Shown here piece by piece: positions 58,493 to 64,000 of a stretch of 64,000 nucleotides of DNA (positions are counted from its first letter, which is position 1; each line of letters starts with the position of its first letter). Both the position numbers and the translations under genes were made by a program. Below the pieces are notes generated by a model. It made no database searches, had not been told where the DNA came from, and saw only the letters and a program-made list of their open reading frames with translations. The stretch is from Otatea glauca (Eukaryota; Streptophyta; Magnoliopsida; Poales; Poaceae), in contig CM070713.1 in assembly GCA_036346275.1 (NCBI GenBank), forward strand, positions 56,415,567 through 56,479,566, in the 5' to 3' direction.

Positions 58493-58850
58493 GCATTACA
58501 ATCATAATCACAAGCTTAAGCCCCTGTTTGGATGGCTTTAAGCCAACTTCAGTTTTAAAAAAGCCAGTAAGCCATCTAAACAGCTCAACTTTTAATTGGC
58601 TTTTGTTATAAGTTAGAAGCTATATATAACTAGCAAAAGCTAAAAACTGAAAGCTAGGTTTGACTTGTTTCTTCAGCTTATTGCTAAGGGAAATTAACTA
58701 TTTGTCAAATGTGCTTTTCAAAAAAGCTATAGCTCCTCTAAACAGGCCTTAAATCTCACGAGAAAAATTGAAAAATACACTTGTGTAGGCATTACAATCA
58801 TAATCACAAGCTTTAAACTATCGAGAAAAGTTGAAAAATACACCTGTATT
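58493..58850. repeat. Short tandem duplication interrupted by a MITE
   Basis: AGGCATTACAATCATAATCA plus CAAGCTT occurs at 58493 and 58787, and GAGAAAA(A/G)TTGAAAAATACAC occurs at 58760 and 58823. Removing the MITE leaves two adjacent copies of about 65 bp. Confidence 0.8.
58519..58749. mobile_element. Tourist/PIF-like MITE (about 230 bp)
   Basis: Ends GCCCCTGTTTGGA and TCTAAACAGGCC are near-inverted repeats, flanked by TTA/TTAA as in PIF/Harbinger MITEs. The insertion splits the first copy of a short duplication whose second, unoccupied copy is at 58787-58850. Confidence 0.65.
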
Positions 58851-58859
58851 TTTCTTTGA

Positions 58860-59200
58860 CTAATCAGAATACACCGTCTGCCCTGTAACTTAAGTCCAAA
58901 GCCCACCATACGTATAGACCAATGACACACTGAATCGAGAAAAATTAATGTTATTGAACAATACATAACTTTATTAAATGGTATACTACAACTATCCATC
59001 CACTCTTTTAGTATTAAAATAGGAGTATATAGTGGAAATATAGTAATAAATATATATTAAGAACTAATATCACAGTACGAGGGAGTAGTATTACTCACTG
59101 TACACAAAAGATGTAACCAATGACTAAACTAAAAAACGTCAGGAGTACTGTTTACCTCCAAGGTGTCTATAGTTTAGGGTAAATCTAATCTACGAAATGT
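58860..59200. other. AT-rich spacer
   Basis: No gene seen. An ATCACAGTACGAGGGAGTAGTA motif near 59068-59089 may be a Stowaway remnant. Confidence 0.35.
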
Positions 59201-59569
59201 TTGCTAGGTGTTTTGGACTGGCCCGAGGCACGTCCGGCCCAGTCCGATCCACGGCACGGCACGGCACGTCATTGTTCTAAAAGGGCTAGGCCGGGCTGGC
59301 ACGGTTGCCCGGGCCGTGCCGGGCCAGCCAATCGGGCACGTTGGGCGGCCTGCCCTGGCAATCTAGAACGTGCTCGGGCTGGCCCGGCTCGAAACAGCAT
59401 GTTCGTACCCTGGTCCGGCACACTTGACGGCGCGACGTTGGCTGTCGGCGCTAGCGCGGCAAAGACGTGGCGAAACTGCGGCGAAGACGCAGAGGGCCCG
59501 TGGCGGCATAAGCGCGCCGCGATCGGCCGGACGATGGGGTGGGTGAGGAGGAGAGGAGCGCTCCGCTGG

Positions 59570-59725
59570 CATGGGGGGAGATGGACATGGACACGTCTTC
59601 CGGCTGCTGGGGATCGAGGACCTCGCCGCGGTCGCGCCGCTCGTGTGCCACGGGTGGTGCCACAGCTCGCAGCAAAAGGAGCTCAGGTGCGTCGTCAGCG
59701 AGCACGCGCACGCCCTCTGGGCGCC
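59570..59725 (+). pseudogene. F-box-like fragment inside hAT element
   Basis: The frame beginning at 59571 (MGGDGHGHVFRLLG) reads IEDLAAVAPLVCHGWCHSSQQKEL. The DLAAVAPLVCHGW pattern resembles the F-box core (DL...V.CR.W). It lies between the hAT subterminal repeats and the transposase, so it may be a captured host fragment. The resemblance is short and could be chance. Confidence 0.35.
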
Positions 59726-59901
59726 ACCTTTGACCGTCGGGGCGGGGCTGCGACCACCGTGGGAGACAGCAGTGAGGCGGAAGGACGTCTCTCTCATTAT
59801 CTCGTAGTGTCGTCTGAATGTCATGCGTCTGAGAAAAAAAGAACTGAAATGATGTAAAGCATGGAAAGACATAAAGCATTCAACGTTTCTCTCATCTAAA
59901 T

Positions 59902-60095
59902 GTCCCGCGCTCTTCAATTTTCGTCATGCACGAGCGCGCCACTCATTTAAATTTGAGACGACAGCGGAACAACGATGTGATCCGTGACATGACATAAAGT
60001 TGCTTTGTCATATTCGTCCCGCGCTCTTCAATTTGCGTCATGCACGAGCGCGCGGCCGCGCGTCATTTGAATTTACAACGACAATGGAACAACGG
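59902..60095. repeat. Direct repeat upstream of hAT transposase
   Basis: GTCCCGCGCTCTTCAATTT, CGTCATGCACGAGCGCGC, CATTT(A/G)AATTT and GGAACAACG occur in the same order at about 59902-59975 and 60016-60095, a spacing of 114 bases. Confidence 0.85.
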
Positions 60096-60265
60096 TCATT
60101 TTGCTAGCCACACCATAAAAATAGGGGACGGCTTGCATTTGTTCTGCACGGATCTCTCACGCTCTCTCTTCTTATCCATTTTTGCTCAAGCGCTCAGCAC
60201 ATTCTGCACATCAGCACATCTCTCTCTAATTGCTTTATTTTTTTGCTCTACCGTCGCGAAGTAAA

Positions 60266-62179
60266 ATGTTTCGCAAGAGCAAGAGCAGGAGAGCACGCCC
60301 CCGCTCTCCAAGTCCGCCTCGTCAGGATCAAGAGATTGATCCACGCCAACTCTCCTCCGACATGGGAGACTATGGCATGGATGACCGTCATCTGGACAGT
60401 ACGCACGGCATCGAGGATGCCTCATACACTCCGGTTGCACCGAGCTTGGATGCCGCTACCTCGGTGTATCCGGGACGGGCGTCGGTATCCACACTGAACA
60501 CGCAGCCCGACAGGTCGATGCAGCCAGCACGGGCGTCCATATCTGGCAATCGACGGGCGTGGTGTTGGCAATATATAGACAGAACCGTCGAAATTGTGGA
60601 CGAACGTGAGGTAGTGTATGCTGTTTGCAAATACTGTCAAGCTAAACTATCTGCACGTGCATGTGGTGGTACAGGTCATTTGAAGAGACACGCGGAGAAT
60701 TGCTTGAGGAAAATATCGGCCGGACAAAGGCCGGACGAGGGCGTGCAGTCACAACTCAACTTCAACACCGATGGTTCGGTAAGCACATGGGTATACAATG
60801 CCGACGTAGCTAGAAACAAAATTACACGTTACATAGTTACGGAGGATCTTCCACTTAGAATGGGTGAGAGCTCTAGCTTTGAGAGAATGGTGCAACATAG
60901 TTTTTGCCCGCAATACCAACATGTTAGTAAAAGAACAACTACACATGATATTTCTAGAATAATTACAAATAAACTAGAAATGTTAAAACAGACCTTCATG
61001 ACACTTAGTTTTTCATTTGCATTAACATCAGATATATGGACTTCCTCCCATTAAAGAGCGGTCTATATTAGTGTTATTGAGCATTACCTAGACGACGAGT
61101 ACGCACTAAACAAAAGATTCATAGGATTTAGACCAATCTCCGAGTCACACAACGGAGAAAATATCGCTACCCGTATACTTGAGGTTATTAATGATTTTAA
61201 AATAGAAAGTATAATTATTTTCATCACTCTTAACAATGCATCAACTAACACGACGGCTATGGAACATCTCTCACCGCACTGCAGACTTATGTTGGAGGTT
61301 TTGTACTCCACTAAAGGTGCGTATGCCACATTATTAATCTTATTGTGCAGGCAGGCTTGGTTGTAATGAAATCTAGTTTAGAGGGCATACGCAGTGCTAT
61401 CGATTTTATTACAAATTCGCCCGTAAAGTTTGCCTAGTTCTCAGAGTACTGTAGAGCCAACAATAAGGAACCAAGAAGATTCAACCTTGATATGAAGGTT
61501 AGATGGAACTCAACTTATACTATGTTGCATCGGTGCAAAGGCTATGAGCACATTATCACTGTCTTCGTCAACTGCAATAATGGTGAGGTATTGGTTACTG
61601 AAGCGGATTGGGAAATTACTAGTTATTTTCGTAGTTTCTTAGAATTTTTTTACAATGCCACTAAACAATTATTCGGTGTGTACTACCCAACTTCTTGCTT
61701 AATCATCGAGTGGCTTTGGCTTATTGCTTATGCTTTTAAAGAAAAGAGAGATAATTATATTTTAGGTCGCATTATAGAACCAATTGAGGAAAAAGTTTTA
61801 AAATATTTTCAACCTATTCTACATCTGTACAGTTTTTCTGTCATTTTGGATTCTCGGAGAAAATTTTCTGACTTGTAGGGCACCTTCTAGGGAATAGGTA
61901 AGGCATTCGATCTTGATTTCTCCGATGCCTATACTCATGTTTATAATGAGTTTTTTTAGAATTTTTGACAAATATTATGAGAAGTTTGGCACCAGAAGTG
62001 AAGCACGAAGATCTACCTCAACAACGCAACAAGCATGAGACAGTTCGACCGCTTCAAACATGTGGAAGAAGTTGAAAGGCAAGTTGTCTAGTTCGTCTTC
62101 CGAAACGCCGAGCAGGTCGCAATGGAATCCACGGGTAGAGATCAACCACTACTTCGACGCACTTTTAATGGAGACCGAG
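60266..62179 (+). pseudogene. hAT transposase, interrupted
   Basis: ATG at 60266 starts MFRKSKSRRARP. A BED zinc finger follows: WCWQYIDRTVEI, then VCKYCQAKLSA and GGTGHLKRHAENC (about 60560-60700), with C, C, H, H/C ligands. Next come the hAT core motifs LTSDIWTS (61026-61048), an in-frame TAA (61052), VYISVIEHYLDDEY (61062-61103), and, after a frameshift near 61317, CHIINLIVQAGL. A TAG near 61435 precedes RRFNLDMKVRWNSTYTML (about 61475-61527) and LEFFYNATKQLFGVYYPT. After a stop at 61876 the linker SETPSRSQW is readable, but the hATC dimerisation domain is cut off by the LTR at 62180. Not functional. Confidence 0.85.
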
Positions 62180-63071
62180 TGTCGACGTTTCGAGCACCGG
62201 CAAGTAAATTTGTAAGTCTAAGGGGCCGCGCGTTCCCACTCCCTGAATAGTTAGACTCGGAAGCCCAAGATGTATACTGGTTCGGGCCGAATGTCCCTAC
62301 TCCAGTTCGTGTGGTGGTATTGTATTGCCTTTAGGGCGGATGGTTACACAATGTTTACAAGAGCGAGCTAAGAGCCTTAGCGCAAGAATGCTGGTTGCTT
62401 GTGCGTGTGTGTCCCCCTTCCCACGGGGTTCCTGCCTCCCTTTATACAGTAGGAAGGGGCAGGTTACATCGAGAGTAGGGGAAGGGCGAGGTGACCTATG
62501 CTAAGAGCTTCGGTCCTTCGTTTTGTCGACTGGTCACCGCTCGTCTTGCCCACGCTGGGTTGGTAGTCTTGTTGGGCAGAGCGGTTAGCTGCTTCATTGG
62601 GAAATGGCGCACCTGCCTTCTGTAAGCCTGACGAGTGTTGACGTTGCTGTGTATAACGTTGGTGCTGCCTCGGGAGGGAGCGTGCTTTCATGTCGTCGTG
62701 GTCGTCGATGGATCGAAGCTTGACTTCAGCACCATTAAACCGTCTTGGGAAGGGGCCACTGCTCGTGTCTGATCCGCTTCGATTGACCCCGTCCGTGGGG
62801 CACATGGCTGTGGGCCGGTGGAGACTTCGACACGCGGCCCTTGGCGGAGGTTGCCTTGATTCGATCGGAGTCGGGGGATCCGACCCGCTGCGGAGGTCGG
62901 GAGCCCTACTTGGTCGGAGATGCCTACCCCGATCGGTCGGGAATGGGCGTCCTGTGCGGCCTGCGCAGTGCTTTGGTCGATGGCGGCCCGAGCGGTCTGT
63001 TAGGCTTGAGCTATGCTTGAGGCAGCCGCCGTCACCGGGCCGTTAGGGTACCCCGGTATGAGTATTCGTCA
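62180..63071 (-). repeat. 3' LTR of minus-strand Tat element (892 bp)
   Basis: On the minus strand it starts TGACGAATACTCATACC (63071) and ends GTGCTCGAAACGTCGACA (62180). It aligns with the 889-bp LTR at 19330-20218, including the TATA region (here about 62440). A candidate target duplication is CCGAG (62175-62179). Confidence 0.9.
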
Positions 63072-63390
63072 GTAGCCCCCGAACCCCCGAGCTAGTTTGG
63101 CAGATTCGGTTGGGGGTTGAGCTTGAATGTGAATGGCGACTGGGCCCGCTTGGTCGGTCCGTCCGACTAGGTCAGCTGGTTTCCGCCAGATGTACCTCAA
63201 CGCATTCGACGGCTGCCCTGGAACTCGGCCGGGCATTCAACCGCCGGGCTTTAATCGCCGCTTCGCGTCGCGTCGCGCATGGCTTGGTGCACCTTGCCCG
63301 CTCGTCTTCTTGACTGCTTCGGGTTCTAGTGAAGGGCTCTTCGTTTTCCGGCGCTTGCATTTATTCTGGAGACGTTCGATCTCCCTCCAT

Positions 63391-63400
63391 TTGGGTATAT
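63391..63400 (+). promoter_or_regulatory. TATA box on antisense strand of Tat element
   Basis: GGTATATAAT lies 66-75 bases upstream of an ATG at 63466 and 320 bases inside the LTR boundary, facing into the element. Confidence 0.5.
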
Positions 63401-63465
63401 AATGGCGCCGCCGCTTTTTTGAGTGATCGTCCCCCAAACCAGAGTCCTCCTTTGCAATCTTCTAA

Positions 63466-63700
63466 ATGGCTTCGAGGCATCCACCGATCTTCAGCTTTGG
63501 TGATGACAACGAGGTAGAGAAGAAGATCCTCTGGCCGAGCTCTGGGCTGAGCACGACCAGGCGATGGCCGAGCTCACGGAGGAAGAGGAGGCCGTGGCCC
63601 GCGACACTGCCGCCGTCGACGCGTTGCATGGGGTCGTCCCGAAGCTCTTCGAGGTGAGGGCGGCCCTCCTGGAGGCGATGGCACAGGTGTGCTGCGGGTA
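63466..63700 (+). pseudogene. Antisense ORF in Tat element, frameshifted
   Basis: ATG at 63466 starts MASRHPPIFSFGDDNEVEK. After a one-base shift near 63525 the codons continue PLAELWAEHDQAMAELTEEE, then AVDALHGVVPKLFEVRAALLEAMAQVCCG and a stop at about 63700. The protein would be acidic and helical. Similar charged helical N-termini occur in antisense ORFs of rice Tat elements, but I cannot assign a domain. Confidence 0.4.
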
Positions 63701-64000
63701 GCCGTCAGTGCGGTGGCACCGGCGGGATTTACGCGCTGGTCGCTGTTGGTGCGGCGGAGGCGGCGCCGACGGACCCCGGAATTTGTAGCCGTCGGTACGA
63801 TCAGACGATGTAAAGATTGATGCTCAAGATATGATACTTGGTGCATAAGTAGCTCCGCCATATCTTGTAGCCTTGCGTAGTGTTTGAGCCTGCCGGGCAC
63901 CTCATGTAACATGGTGTAAAGTTTGAGCCTGTTGGCCTATAATGAAATCTCCTTTTTCCTTATGACTGTCTTTGCAATGAGATTGTTTCGATTATTTCCC

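Larger units (their letters stand above)
59201..62179 (+). mobile_element. hAT transposon with BED-finger transposase, 3' part displaced
   Basis: The first 200 bases consist of repeated GGCCGGGC/GGCACGG/GGCCCG motifs, the subterminal pattern of plant hAT elements, and a transposase gene follows on the plus strand. A minus-strand Tat LTR inserted at 62179/62180, so the transposase C-terminus and the right terminal repeat are outside the window. I could not define the left end to the base. Confidence 0.7.
63072..64000 (-). mobile_element. 3' internal region of minus-strand Tat element (cut by window)
   Basis: The polypurine tract CGGGGGTTCGGGGGCTAC (minus strand, 63089-63072) abuts the LTR. 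Beyond it the sequence resembles 18955-19329 of the first Tat copy. The body lies past the right edge. On the opposite (plus) strand there is a TATA box and an ORF. Confidence 0.75.

Noticed and set aside
1..64000. CRISPR arrays, bacterial operons, rRNA genes or phage features
   Set aside because: None seen; the window is plant nuclear DNA with introns and plant transposons.

Overview
This window is nuclear DNA of a grass, almost certainly rice (Oryza). Three intact genes lie in the middle: plastid elongation factor Tu (42,081-43,493, +), the plant translation factor eIF4B (46,390-50,612, +, three exons) and the high-affinity nitrate transport partner NAR2.1 (53,851-52,446, -, two exons). I recall this gene order from rice chromosome 2, with NAR2.1 as Os02g0595900; that is memory and was not checked. 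A 100-N run at 18,656-18,755 shows a draft assembly.

Nearly everything else is transposable elements.
- 1-12,823: two Ty3/gypsy elements of one long-LTR family (LTR about 3.1 kb), both on the minus strand. One sits inside the integrase zinc finger of the other and has lost its own gag-pol.
- 12,824-20,218: the 3' part of a plus-strand Tat-type gypsy element into which the first pair inserted; its 889-bp 3' LTR ends at 20,218.
- 20,989 to about 26,815: a decayed CACTA (En/Spm) element, followed by a DUF295-like gene fragment.
- 27,672-28,579: a solo LTR with a perfect 5-bp target duplication.
- 28,684-40,276: a structurally complete 11.6-kb Tat element with 660-bp LTRs.
- 54-59 kb: intergenic DNA with several MITE-type elements, including a 508-bp hAT element with a perfect 8-bp duplication.
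- 59.2-62.2 kb: an autonomous-type hAT element with a broken transposase, cut by a minus-strand Tat element. The 892-bp 3' LTR of that element is at 62,180-63,071 and its body runs off the right edge.

The most interesting structure is in the complete Tat element. Between its integrase and 3' LTR lies a gene on the opposite strand (39,284 to 36,396). It has its own TATA box, a plant-mobile-domain-like coding region and three short GT-AG introns whose exons join in frame. The truncated Tat element at the right edge has a similarly placed antisense TATA box and ORF, so an inward-facing antisense gene next to the 3' LTR may be a shared design.

The three host genes do not form a pathway: two serve translation, in plastid and cytosol, and one serves nitrate uptake at the plasma membrane. 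eIF4B and NAR2.1 converge across a 1.8-kb gap.
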